Of a stretch of 64,000 nt of DNA, positions 46,563 to 56,965 are shown piece by piece. The notes beneath the pieces were generated by a model, which saw nothing but the letters and a program-made list of their open reading frames with translations, was not told the DNA's origin and searched no databases. Source of the DNA: Oegoconia quadripuncta (lineage: Eukaryota; Arthropoda; Insecta; Lepidoptera; Autostichidae). Each line of letters opens with the position of its first letter. Position 1 is the stretch's first letter. The position numbers were made by a program, and so were the translations under genes. Where the stretch lies: positions 10,906,657-10,970,656 of the forward strand of contig OX438757.1 in NCBI GenBank assembly GCA_949316235.1, in the 5' to 3' direction.

Positions 46563-47544
46563 ATGTCTCATTTAACAGATATTGTGAAAGCTAAAATAAT
46601 AGTGCGTTGGGAGGACAATTACAGCATAAGAAGTATATATCTAGAGAATTTGCATGCAGCTGGAATCCACAAGTATAAGCGGGCCAAAAAAATTTAACTA
46701 ACTGAAGCTCATCGACAAGCTAGAATAAGATTCGCCTCAAACTATCTTAATTTTGATTGGGAGAACGAGATCGTTATTTTCACTGATGAAAAAAGCTTTA
46801 AATCTGATGATGATGGCAGAAAAATATTGTGGAGAAGACCTGGCGAACGTTATAAGCCTCAAAATGTTTTGCCATTGAGAACCAGTGGTAAGATATTATA
46901 TTGTTTAAATTAAAAAGTAATATTTTATAGGATTTTTTAATCTTTAAATTAAATATTTATAAAAAGAAATTTTTATTTTTACAATGAAAATTTTAGTTAG
47001 CAGCTCAATTAAAATTATATTTCAATATTTAATATTTATAACAGTGATATACCTCTAATTTATGCAATGTGGCTTATTTGTGAACTAATATGATTGTTGT
47101 TTTCTAGGTTATTGGGGATGGATGTCATCGATGGGCCCAGGAGAGCTAGTCGAATTCGGCGGTCGCATGAACAGTGAAAAATATTTGGAAATTTTACGAG
47201 ACGTGATGATTCCAACAGTGCGCAATGTTTATCCAGAGGGGCAAATATATTTTATTCAAGATAATTGTTCTGTGCACCGTTCAAATTTAGTTAGAGGGTG
47301 GCTGGCCACCCAGAACGATATAATAGTTATTGAGTGGCCATCGAAAAGTCCAGATTTGAACTTAATTGAAAACTTGTGGGGTCAAATGGTTCTCAACTGG
47401 GACACAAGTGAAGTTCAAACTAAAAAAAATCTAGACGAAGAGGTTATGAGATCTTGGGACCTTATGCGTTTAAATAATATGTGTTCGACCATGGTAAGCG
47501 GAATGAAAAACAGACTGGAACAAGTGCTTTATGAGGTTATATGA
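46563..47544 (+). pseudogene. Tc1/mariner DD35E transposase with an apparent intron
   Basis: The first part (46563-46887) starts MSHLTDIVKAKIIVRW, part of a helix-turn-helix. It then jumps to 'NLHAAGIHKYKRAKKI', losing most of the DNA-binding region, hits a TAA at 46695-46697, and continues 'LTEAHRQARIRFASNYLNFDW' (quoted as LTEAHRQARIRF and ASNYLNFDW) to the first catalytic Asp in FTDEKSF. AGTG|gtaaga at 46888 and tttctag|GT at 47107 bound a 220-bp AT-rich insert. Removing it joins the frame as a Gly codon (S-G-Y-W-G-W). The second part (47108-47544) has the second Asp in FIQDN and the Glu in SPDLNLIENLWG, with 35 residues between. Deletion and stop make this copy inactive. Real splicing is inferred. 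Confidence 0.85.
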
Positions 47545-48003
47545 GGGTTACCCTCTTCGATATTAAAGATCATTCACTGCCGTAGGTTTTATTTTTAACC
47601 GACTTCCAAAAAAAGGTATTGTAATAACTAAAGGTATTGTAATAATTGTATTAACACCCTTAGCAGTTTCAATAAATTGTTATTTACTTAGCACTATTTG
47701 GCCCCACACGTTACAGTTTACAGTTATGTAAATATCATCCTATGATTAAAAAAGTTGAGAGATGTAAATTGTTACTTAATAAAGGTAGCATGTTGGTTCT
47801 CTCTTTAAAAGATTAATCATAGTGTGAATTTATAGAACTCATATATAGTTGTTAAAAAATAAAATAAAATATTTAAATATTAAAATGGCTTTTTATTTAT
47901 TATTAGCTCTGTTTAATAACATATGCTAATTATTACTTATTCTAATGAATAAAGTTATAATTACAACCAAAACAACACCAAAATTTTAATTTAAAAAAGT
48001 CTT

Positions 48004-48076
48004 GGAGGGTTCGGGATTCGAACTTGCTACCATCCATTTGATCTTAGCCTATTTGTTAATTGCGCCACGCAACCTT
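48004..48076 (-). repeat. tRNA-like sequence in right flank of the Tc1/mariner element
   Basis: The complement reads 'gttgcgtggcgcaatta' (A-box region) and 'agttcgaatcccga' (good B-box) with a plausible spacing. The stems are not fully complementary. It may be a SINE head inserted in the element or a fossil tRNA. Confidence 0.4.
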
Positions 48077-48270
48077 TGCTCTTTCTGATGAAAACAATCG
48101 TATGGTTCCGCTCTGCTTGCTATCCGTTGGTTCGCTGTTCGTTTGTTGAATAATCAACAGATGGCATTAGTGGCATGGTCAAAGGTTTAACACTGGATTG
48201 TTTAGAGATAAGTTTTATCTCTGTTGATAGATGGCGTTTTTAGTGGGTCAGCTATCCAAATGGCTAACTG

Positions 48271-49138
48271 TACTTCAAAACTTTCAAAGTTATATTAGTG
48301 ATTGCAAAAATAAAGAGATTATTCATATGTTTATGTTCTTACATATTTTTGTTTTTCTTATTTGCAACTATATCCTTTGTTAACTGGAACTTTGCTAACT
48401 TTTATTCGTAAGTTTTTTACTTTCATTTTCCTTAGAGCCAGCAATTTTAGGCAATATGTGTCTTCTTGTTCTTGGTATGTAAATTTATATGTTTGTATAT
48501 CACTCAATCAGTCTTCAACTTTCTTTAAATTTGTGGTTAGAAATAAAATCATAAGAGTAGTTATCAATATAAGGACTATCCACGCCAAGGCGGGAACGAG
48601 CAGCGAATTCCACTACCTACGAGTGCTTCAGATGCTCTGTTTTTTCTATCAGAAAGATCTAAAAATAAATGTAAACTACGTGGGCATATTTAATTTAACA
48701 GCATATCAACGTGAATCAATGGGGCTTACAGCGTCAAGGCTCCCAATAATCTGCGATGGAATTCCTGCTTTGGGAGAGACATATGTTCAGCAGACGCCCA
48801 ACGGTAACTCCTGCAAACCAGGGTCTGCAGTTACATGGCGCATAGGCGATAGGTTTCAATGATGAAGACAGACGGTGAACACGGTAGGCAATAAAATGCA
48901 AAATTAGTGCTATTGCACCCACAGACCCTGGGGCTTTGCTTTCGTATACACCACGGATTGCGACTAGATGCAGTGAGGGAGGCAGGTAATAAATAGTACC
49001 AGTAATAGTGTCAGTAATAAGAAGGTAAAACGCTTGAAAGCTCAGAAATTATGAAGAATTGAGGCCAGATTGTCATAGAACATCGGGCCGATTTCTAAAT
49101 ATACCTACAGGTCGTCAAGCATAAGTGTGCAATTCATA
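48271..49138. other. LINE-R remnant and unassigned sequence
   Basis: The longest open frame of the window (48362-48862, 166 codons) lies here, but its only recognisable part is 'ALGETYVQQ' near 48767-48795, the LINE-R terminal motif. The rest has no domain. The frame is therefore not called as a gene. Confidence 0.45.
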
Positions 49139-49178
49139 ATTTTAACCACAATTAATTTGTATGAATTGTGGTTAAAAT
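49139..49178. repeat. 15-bp hairpin, 10-nt loop
   Basis: 'attttaaccacaatt' and its exact complement, ending 26 bp before a larger hairpin. Confidence 0.85.
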
Positions 49179-49203
49179 AATAAAATAAAATAATAAAAAT
49201 ATT

Positions 49204-49269
49204 GATTATAAAATAATAAAGTTATGAGAAAGGGACAACCCTTTCTCATAACTTTATTATTTTATAATC
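49204..49269. repeat. Perfect 31-bp hairpin, 4-nt loop
   Basis: 49204-49234 and 49239-49269 are exact complements around 'acaa'. Confidence 0.95.
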
Positions 49270-50439
49270 ATTTAGTAATCAATTGTGGAAGTTCATTATC
49301 ATCGCATCGTTCATTTGCTCGAGGGGGCTATGGCGCTAGGGACCCGTAGCTGTCAAACTGTAGGAATGCCTGTATGCTGCATAATTTTTATCTAAGGCGC
49401 TAATTATATGTATTCGTTATCGATGAAGCGATACTGTGTTGAAACGTCGTTCCTGGTAATAAGAACGTGTGTAAAATTCTGTATCATCGATGTTTCGATA
49501 ATTGGTACCTACTTTGATGAAATATTTATTCTATGAATAAATAAGTAGGTAGGTAGGTATATTTATTCTATGAATAAATTCTAGGTTGACGTTTTGACGC
49601 GATTTTTCGATAAATTGAAAATTATGTTAATCAAAGACATATGTAATACTGATATTTGATTATAACTAAGTTTTCGACGACATGAAATTCGATATAATAA
49701 TAATGCTCGAGCCGCGTTGAGAAGAGTATCCGTTTGAACTTTCCAAGACCAGCTAAGAACTAAGATGTGCAGTAGCAGTGAACTTCTATCAGCTGTTGAT
49801 GTTTGACATAAGCATAACCCCCATTAAACCGGTCGAGCCTGTGCAATATTAGAATTCCATTTAACATTTAGCTATTCAGGAATTTGAAAGCGATTTCATT
49901 AAAGTAGTGAAATGTTTGGTATATGGATTGACATCTAGGGAATATGAGTAACTTTAGGTATGTGTGAAGCTGTTACCATTATGTTAGTATTGAACTTAAA
50001 ATATAAGTTCACTGAAACACCCGTCTAGACGATGAAATGTGCAATTTCGAAGTATTTGCTACACCTACCGCAGAATTGGAATATTGCCAGAGTGAAAGCA
50101 ATCGTGAAATTAATTTTATAGTTTATCTATCCACCAAGAAATCTGTAACGTTATTATGACAGAGATATTGGATGACTATTTGGATGCCACATGCATTCTT
50201 GGAACCATGTCCAGTTAAAATTAATTTACTGTAATTGTCGTCCTTTTCCATGGCATGAATTGTATCACTTTACTTTTTTCATGCACAACGGGGTAGCGCT
50301 TGACTTCAAAACTTATATGGAGGACTAGCTATATCTATATATCTAATGACTGGAACAAATGTCCCATAGCTGTGGGTTGTCTGGAAGAGATCGCTTTTAG
50401 TGATAAGACCGCCTAATTGTGTTCTATTGTTATCATCAA
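49270..50439. other. No recognisable gene
   Basis: 'atttattctatgaataaat' occurs twice near 49527 and 49560 with 'gtaggtaggta' between them. Otherwise unassigned. Confidence 0.4.
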
Positions 50440-50492
50440 AAATTATTGAAAATTATTTTGCGTAATAAAGAGTATTTGTATTGTATTATATA
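50440..50492 (+). repeat. LINE tail (TATTG type)
   Basis: 'cgtaataaagagtatttgta' followed by 'ttgtattata', an AATAAA-type end abutting a SINE-B. Confidence 0.4.
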
Positions 50493-50495
50493 ATA

Positions 50496-50666
50496 GCTGG
50501 AACACAACATTGCTATCAACTTTGCTGCTTGGTGGCAAAGTTAGATAACATAGTGACAGCTGGCCAGGCAAACATTTAAAAATGCCCTACCACCAACCAA
50601 ACCGAATACTAAATATGGGAATCGAACTCTCCGACCTCCATTTTTTAAATTGAGCCACGGAGTCGA
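50496..50666 (-). repeat. SINE-B copy, 3' part missing
   Basis: From 'gctggaacacaacattgcta' through 'taccaccaaccaaaccga' to the head 'gagccacggagtcga'. B-box reduced to 'gggaatcgaactctccgac'. Confidence 0.8.
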
Positions 50667-50954
50667 TTTGTCGACCCTTCCATCAGAGGATTTGCTTCAA
50701 TTGCCACGACGGACTGGTTGGAGCCGGGTTGCACATAGGTCTTTAACATAACTTTATGGTCTCTTGATCTTGATAAAGCTGACATAATTGAGATTTTTAT
50801 AATTTTAAAACAAAAGCGCTTAGAATCAATAGAACTCGGCGATCGGACCACGGCCAATAAAAGAAAAACAACCTCTCGTTGCGGACACAGCATTATTATT
50901 CTAAGTTTTCATTGAATTTTAGGAACGTTCTTCTATTTTTATAATAATGTTTAT

Positions 50955-51229
50955 AATATGTTTACAATATTGTATAACAATCTGCCTGACGAAATAAAAT
51001 TAGTTAATGACAAAATGTTTAAAATTCGATTGATACAATGGCTTCAGGCAAAGTGTTTCTATGATGTTAAGGAATATTTAAATTATCAGAATGCTATCTA
51101 TGTAAAGTATCACAAATCATATTTTGCACATCTGCATTGAGATTGACTACATGATTCCTAAATTTCTTATAAGACCTTATAAACTGTATTCTGGCAAATA
51201 AATAATTACTTGCTTTCTTTCTTTCTTTG
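50955..51229 (+). pseudogene. LINE ORF2 C-terminus and 3' tail next to the GPCR exon
   Basis: A 60-codon frame (50958-51140) contains 'LYNNLPDEIKLVND', 'FKIRLIQWLQAKCFYDVKEY' and a stop. The pattern (YNxLPxEIK...FKxxLxxWLxxKCFYxVxEY) is the C-terminal end of a CR1/Jockey-type LINE protein. AATAAA near 51197 and a (CTTT)n tail to 51229 complete the 3' end. The element is heavily truncated. It shares orientation with the following exon, and its tail ends 32 bp before that exon's acceptor. Confidence 0.75.
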
Positions 51230-51261
51230 CATTATGTACATTATTTTCTACTTTGTTTCAG

Positions 51262-51639
51262 GATCACAATGACATAGTCAGCTATGAAGACATCCAGACT
51301 TACCAATCAAAAATAGTCACCAGGTACCACATACTGCAAAGCTGGAATAAGGAACCTATAAAGATGTCGAATAAATCGCAGACTCTTTTGGATATATTCC
51401 AAGAGATACTTGCATCTGGCAATTCATCTGATAGCGGCATCAATGCGACTCAACTACGCTCAGTGTTAAGGGAGCAAGCTTCGCAGGAAAACTTGGAGTC
51501 TTTGTTAATGAAGGTGATTGGCGATGCCAAGAACAAACTGAAAATCTCAATCAAGCCGGATTCGTGTGGATACTGTGAGGGAGATTTCAGGGATGTCATC
51601 CAGGCGTACAACAGGATACATGGATACATCAGTTTAGTG
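51262..51639 (+). CDS. Exon of a rhodopsin-class neuropeptide GPCR (ectodomain to TM1)
   Basis: The acceptor ttttctactttgtttcag ends at 51261 and the donor GTG|gtatgt starts at 51640, giving 378 nt = 126 codons, phase 0 at both ends. Exon residues 1-115 are hydrophilic with N-glycosylation sequons at 37 (NKS), 54 (NSS) and 61 (NAT). Two cysteines follow at 102 and 105 (CGYC), then 'YNRIHGYISLV', the start of a membrane helix. Y..xHGYxSLxVC is, from family memory, the TM1 entry of the myosuppressin, sex-peptide-receptor and FMRFamide-like (dmsr) GPCR group. The ectodomain is long for that group. No start codon is inside the exon, so a signal-peptide or 5' exon should lie upstream. The TM2-7 exons were not found before 64000. 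The exact receptor is not identified. Confidence 0.7.
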
Positions 51640-52949
51640 GTATGTATTTTTACTTACGGTAACACTGTAAACTAGCATTGATACTTCGTAAGTTCGCAGA
51701 GTGGCGGACATTTCTTGCATTGTTAGAAACTGCACTGCCCAGAGGGGAATAGCTCCTCGGTAGTATCCAACGGAACCTAACATAACCTAATCAATCTGCT
51801 CTGAGCTGCACAGTTTAAAATCAGCTTAGGCCTTCATTTGCTAATATAATGATCTGCCTTGACATATACACACCCGCTTAAACAATTAACAATATAAATA
51901 AAATACAGTTCACGTGGTTTAAAAACTTTTGATAGATATACATATCTTTAAATTTCACATAATAAAGAAAATTATTTAATGCTTAATACGTAAAATAGTT
52001 CGTACGTCATCCAACCCCCTAACATGACATCGTTTGTTGTGCGCGACATGAGAGTGGGATAGTTGTATATTTCGTCCAAAAGAATGAGTATCTATAGTGA
52101 TATCGGCATGTAAATATTGTTATTAATGGGACGTTAAAAATGTAACGTTTTGAAATGAAAATTTTATCATATGAAATAAAATCTTGTGACTAGCGACTTG
52201 AAATTTACTCAATGAGAATAGGAAATTTTATAATAATTTTATTTACGTGCGTTATTAATTTTATTATGTCGTGTATCTCGAAAACGTTTATGTTATATTT
52301 ACTGTCTAATAATAAACCTCGCCTTCGGCATAAACACTAAGGGATCGTATTTCGAATGTTGGAGTTGAAATGAGAGTAATATAATAAATAACAACATTTA
52401 ATTAATTATTGGAATTGTGTAAACAATATAATTTTCTGGTATTTACTTACATTTCCTAATTAATGTAGCTGAAACAAAATTAAAACAATATATTAGATAT
52501 TGTTAATTTAAAGTTTGTTTATTATTTGGTGGCAGAGTCATCTTTTCTATCTCGTAACATTATCAAGGTACATGAACAAGCGTTCATGAATTTCAGGTCA
52601 AAAATATCGCTCTCTCTGAGATGTTCCAGATGTCACTTTCCACCAGATCAGTAGCTTTTAAAAAGTTCAAATTAACATCTTTATTACTTTGTACAAATAT
52701 ATTGAAATAAGTAAACTAAAAACTAAATAAATCCATCCAAATTACGAGAACATTCTCAAAATATGGCAAAGTTGTGCAGAAATTTCCTTAGAATATTACA
52801 ATTTAAGAATGTTTTATTACACTTTTGGAAAAAAAATAATGTCACTCAACGAGGTATGGAGAGTGCGAATCGAATCGAGAATCAAATTAGGAATAAACAA
52901 AGTCCGTTAAAAGAATCAAAGTCACGACATAGTCCGCTGGGGATTAATA
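51640..52949. other. Start of a long intron; no other feature
   Basis: Follows the GPCR exon donor. AT-rich, with no repeat recognised apart from a small palindromic 'catgaacaagcgttcatg' near 52571. Confidence 0.45.
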
Positions 52950-53130
52950 GTTGAAGTGGCAGTAGAGACATCGCTCGAAGAACTGAAGGCCGATGGAGTA
53001 TTAAGGTTCTTGAGTGGAGACCACGCATTTGCAAGCTCAGCGTATGACATCCACTCGCTCGCAGCTCGCTGGATGCAGGATGCTACTAACCGGTCCTGTC
53101 CTGTTGTCCTGTGTCTGATATGATGATGAA
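52950..53130 (+). repeat. LINE-R 3' end, degraded
   Basis: Frame traces 'LKADGVLRFLSGDHAFASS' and 'LAARWMQDATNRSC' parallel the 61397 copy's 'GGKVLEWRPRTGRR' and 'SRWMRAAQGRS'. It ends 'ctgatatgatgatg'. Confidence 0.6.
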
Positions 53131-53511
53131 AACAGGTTGGTGATTAAGATAACAGATGTTCTAGACCAATGTTCGAAAGTTATTTAATCTGAGTGATACC
53201 TGTCCATCATTGCTCTGTGGTATCAGAATTCGACAGTCCCTACCTATACTTATTTTCAATAAAAATTTGATTGTCATTTATCACATAGTCATAGCAATAG
53301 TGAAAGTCCTGTGGCTAATATGATGATGGTTATATGTTTAAACCCTATTTACTGTAAGTACATACATGGGTAGTCCGCCTGTACACTCATTTAGTTGAAA
53401 CTTTTATAAGAATTGGTTTTCTCTTGGTACAATGGAGCGTTCTATTCTTAAAAGTTTTCAAGCTGGTCTACAATCGATTGTAAGTCACCAGTAAATCTGT
53501 TTATTAAGCTC

Positions 53512-53740
53512 CCAAAAATTATAAAATTGTATTAGTTGTATACTTTATTAAAAAAAGGAGAACAATGATCCTGAATGGGTTTCTTGCCCCGCTTCTTTTA
53601 CCGATTTTCCTTTCTGAGGCGGTAGTAGCTTGGACATACTGACTAACACATAAATGCAATAAACCCTTTTATTTCCAGTAGATTTAAATTGACATTCAAC
53701 AAATAACATAAATAAATGCTTGAAGTTTGAATCAAGTTTG
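53512..53740 (+). repeat. LINE-S 3' end
   Basis: 'cccaaaaattataaaattgt', 'gggtttcttgccccgcttct', 'ccagtagatttaaattgaca' and 'aaataaatgcttgaagtttg'. Confidence 0.8.
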
Positions 53741-54630
53741 ACGTGTATACAATATTTGTGGTTCCCTATGCGATAAGAAAACAATAAAATCATTACTTTA
53801 GTAAAAGAAATAAAAGCTAGTGGGCCTTTGTTTATGTAGAGAAAAGAAATATAATATCCAATATCAACATTATCCTGTGATCTAACTAAAAATGAGTGTC
53901 AGGAAAACGATAGCATTGTTCTTTCAGCTGAGGTATTTATAGAAAATGTTATACAGAGCTCGGTTAACGCATAATATCTGTCTTTGACTGTACAATTACT
54001 CCATAATTGGAGTGTATGTATCCTACTTGTTTCGCATCTGCGAAGTCTATAGAACTCTAGAGTATCTACCCCACAACTTCCGGTTTGTATATTGGAGTAG
54101 GCACCATATTTTCCTCGGCTTTATGTACAGTCAGCTGCAGAGAAACCTGAGCCCCGTACTTACAGTCATTTGTGAATAGAGGGTCATATTTCTCAGCAGC
54201 TGCTGTACTTTTTGTTTCTCAGTGTGTATTATTGCATATAATACCATACATTCCATTCTTGCGGACAAAATTGTCCGATCGGGATGTTTTGTCCGGCCTA
54301 CAAAATAGCCGACTATTTTGTCTGCGCTGCCCCTTTTCACAAAGCATCTTTATTATTTCGTAGTTTTTGTAGAACTATCGGACTTGTATATTTCGGTGGC
54401 ATTATTTATGCACCATCCTGTTGTTTGGTACATGGTTTTCATCCAGAACCCTTGACGAAGCGATCTCTTGTTATCGCTGCCAGGACTGTCGATAACTGTC
54501 ACATTTAGCCTCTGAGCCACAAAACATTCAGTGCAATCCTCCACAAGCAACGCTATAATTTAGCGGCCTTTTATTTTTTATCAACAATTTTCGAGGTCAA
54601 GCGTCAAGGAAGTGATATTATTTAATAACT
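53741..54630. other. No recognisable gene
   Basis: Overlapping frames at 54131-54550 on both strands have no domain. A patch near 54240-54330 repeats 'ttttgtccg/attttgtc' motifs. Otherwise unassigned. Confidence 0.4.
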
Positions 54631-54852
54631 GGCTTTCCGCCCGCAGCTTCGCCTGCGTGGAATAACTTTATCGCGGAAATTTGCTAATCCAGCGGAAACT
54701 ACTCACTTTATCGGGATAAAAAATATCCTATGTAATCCAGGGTATATTCTACCTACATACCAAATTTTATCCAAATCCGTTCATCCGTTTCGCCGTGATT
54801 GAGCAACAAACAAACAAATAAACCAAGAAACATCCAAACTTTCGCATTTGTA
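54631..54852 (+). repeat. Repeat K copy, best preserved
   Basis: 'ctttccgcccgcagcttcgc', 'ctgcgtggaataactttatc', 'gcggaaactactcacttta', 'tccgttcatccgtttcgccg', 'tgattgagcaacaaac' and 'aactttcgcatttgtat'. Confidence 0.8.
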
Positions 54853-55992
54853 TGACACCATTTCATTGGTGTTAAAACGGGAGTTTGGAACCAATGCATG
54901 GAACTCGGTCACACACCGACATCGTTCGCGAACTATCGTATCAAATGCTGATTTATGTTGTAAAAAAAATTGTGCCTAAATAGTGCTAACGAAATATACA
55001 AGTCCCATAAATAGTTCTTCACAAACAACGAAGTTATTTTGATGTCTTTGTAAAAGCACAGACGACGGACTTTTTGTCGATCCAGCATGGGTAGCACGAC
55101 CACACGCGCTTCTGTCAAAATGACAGGTGAGCGCGGTAAAATGTGTGATAAACTATAATGCAAGTTGTCATGCTACCACTGCAGGATTTTAAAGAAATTT
55201 GTGTTATACATTGCCATAACAATAGTGTTTATTAGTCTGTGGTAAGGCCTCATAAAAGCAGATTACATAATTTTCTTAAAATAATAGTGTAAATAATCAA
55301 TTACTAAATAACATTACAATGTGAATTTATGACATGTGACATACTAACACTACAATGTGACATACCTGTATTAATTTTCTTGTCTATAATGAAATGAATT
55401 GAGGGAAGCTTTTATAGAATTTACGGCATACTTATTGAACAAAAATATAGGCGGAAAATAGACAATGATTCAATTAACCTGTAGGTAATCGTACTTATCT
55501 ATTATTTTCATATGTATTTGTAGTATGATTTATCTAATTCTAGATAATATTAGTTATTTTTCACTTTATTAATTAACTTTTTATTGACTATCCCACATAA
55601 CTTTCCAACCATCACCGAATTTGCATGGAAGAGATCTCTTGGAGTTCTCTCTTTGTACATTATTTCTTACTGTTTTCTATCTCTATATTTTTGTTATTGT
55701 CTGTGCAATAAATAGTCATAATAAATTTATTTTGTCTATCTTCGTTTTCGTTAATTATGTACGTTAAAAGTCAGGAGCTCAGCTCTAGCTAGAGTGTACT
55801 CGTACTTCTATAAAACCATTCGCAGATGCTATATATGCCAAGTATATTTCGACCTTTTATCATATACCTACGCAATATGTAACAAATACTGAAGCCTTTT
55901 AAGTGCCCTGTGTATTTCTTACTTATTGTATAATGCATATACATTTTGAATCTTTGGCTGGAGATTATTTAACATTATTCAATTATATCAAT
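54853..55992. other. No recognisable gene
   Basis: No supported feature. Confidence 0.4.
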
Positions 55993-56048
55993 TGGAGATC
56001 TTTGGGAGAGCAGCAGTGGACGTCTTTCGGCTGATATGATGATGATTC
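55993..56048 (+). repeat. LINE-R 3' terminal block
   Basis: 'ggagatctttgggagagcag' and 'cagtggacgtctttcggctg' with 'atatgatgatgatt', nearly identical to the end of 61397-61622. Confidence 0.7.
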
Positions 56049-56125
56049 AATTATATATCCCGGGAAATAGAATAGACCAACCCATCTGGGGGTTTCTCAC
56101 GCCTTCGAGATGTCAATATCGAGAG

Positions 56126-56815
56126 ACATTAGCTATCTGTCAATGGGCAAGTGTAAAAATGACAAACAGGACGCCGCTCTCGTGCACTTGACATTTCACT
56201 GTGGATAGACATTAGCATGTCTATTTCTGTCACATTTATATGCGAGTGCAAAAGTGATTTGTCGCTTATTGATGTCTTATAAGGATGTGCAAAAGTGACA
56301 GACCTATGGATGTCCATCGACATAGAAAGGAAGTGAAAACTTTCCTTCTATGTGAAGTATGGCCCGTATTAATAAACCATTCTCAAGATTGAGAACAGTC
56401 TTGTGACCGGTCTCAAGTATACGTGTTGATTAATAAACCTAACTTGAGACCTGAAAAGCACTTGCATACTCAAGCAGTACTCACTTGAGAGGTACGCTTA
56501 TAAATAAACGAAACTCAAGACTATCATTCATTCGCCGCTGAGGCGAATACTTCAGAAGTGATCTCAGCTGAGTAGACCTCAAGATTGGTTTATAAATTAG
56601 CACGGAGCTTGAGATAGCGTCAACTGCTTAAGACGCATCTCGGTTGATACAGCCTCAAGACTTCTATTGAGATTGATTTATTAATACGGGCCTAAGTCGT
56701 GAAGAGATATTGGCATGTCTATCTCTTTGACTTTTATATACGAGTGCAAAAGTGACAAACCTATCGATGTCTATCGATAGTGAAATGTCGCGTGCGCGAG
56801 AATCAGTCCGGCTTT
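56126..56815. mobile_element. Inverted-repeat element split by a Harbinger-like MITE
   Basis: Outer blocks near 56168-56211 ('ggacgccgctctcgtgcact', 'tgacatttcact') and 56769-56811 ('agtgaaatgtcgcgtgcgcg') are diverged complements. Internal 'gcatgtctat.tct.tgac' to 'gagtgcaaaagtga' blocks repeat directly at 56216-56258 and 56713-56755. A younger MITE (56361-56692) separates the halves. Confidence 0.5.
56361..56692. mobile_element. PIF/Harbinger-like MITE, 332 bp
   Basis: Termini 'ggcccgtattaataaac' and complement 'ttattaatacgggcc'. Flanks are TAT and TAA (a TWA-type target with one change). Many internal 'ctcaaga/cttgag' blocks are mirrored. It shares ends with 22260-22405 but has a different interior. 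Confidence 0.75.
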
Positions 56816-56825
56816 TAAATAAACA

Positions 56826-56965
56826 TTAAGTCCTTGTATGGGTGACCACTAGTCGTATTTTCATGCAAGTGTTTTCGTCCTATAGAGGGTGTAATAAATA
56901 GTCAGTCCCGGTTGTTTATTCGGTGGCCGCTAGACTGACACTAATCCACCAATTGAGCCTTGGTA
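56826..56965 (+). repeat. Repeat H fragment
   Basis: 'aagtccttgtatgggtgacc', 'actagtcgtattttcatgca', 'gtgttttcgtcctatagagg' and 'tagactgacactaatccacc', as in 45340-45670. Confidence 0.55.

Larger units (their letters stand above)
46030..48270 (+). mobile_element. Complete-ended Tc1/mariner element, 2241 bp
   Basis: Both termini are CAGTTAGCCA, with terminal inverted repeats matching at 24 of 29 positions, and each is flanked by TA (46028-46029 and 48271-48272). It encodes one decayed transposase on the plus strand and has long noncoding flanks that carry tRNA-like sequences on the complement. An AATAAA (about 47670) follows the stop codon. The ends look usable, but the gene is disabled. Confidence 0.9.

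Noticed and set aside
48362..48862. Longest open frame in the window (166 codons, +)
   Set aside because: AT-rich hydrophobic start with no domain, and the only recognisable part ('ALGETYVQQ') is a LINE-R protein end. There is no splice or promoter support.
51640..51675. Extension of the GPCR exon to the in-frame stop at 51675
   Set aside because: The readthrough 'VCIF' resembles TM1, but a canonical donor (GTG|gtatgt) ends the exon and the next residues ('TYGNTVN') break the helix and stop. The VCIF match is probably chance or shared with the next exon.
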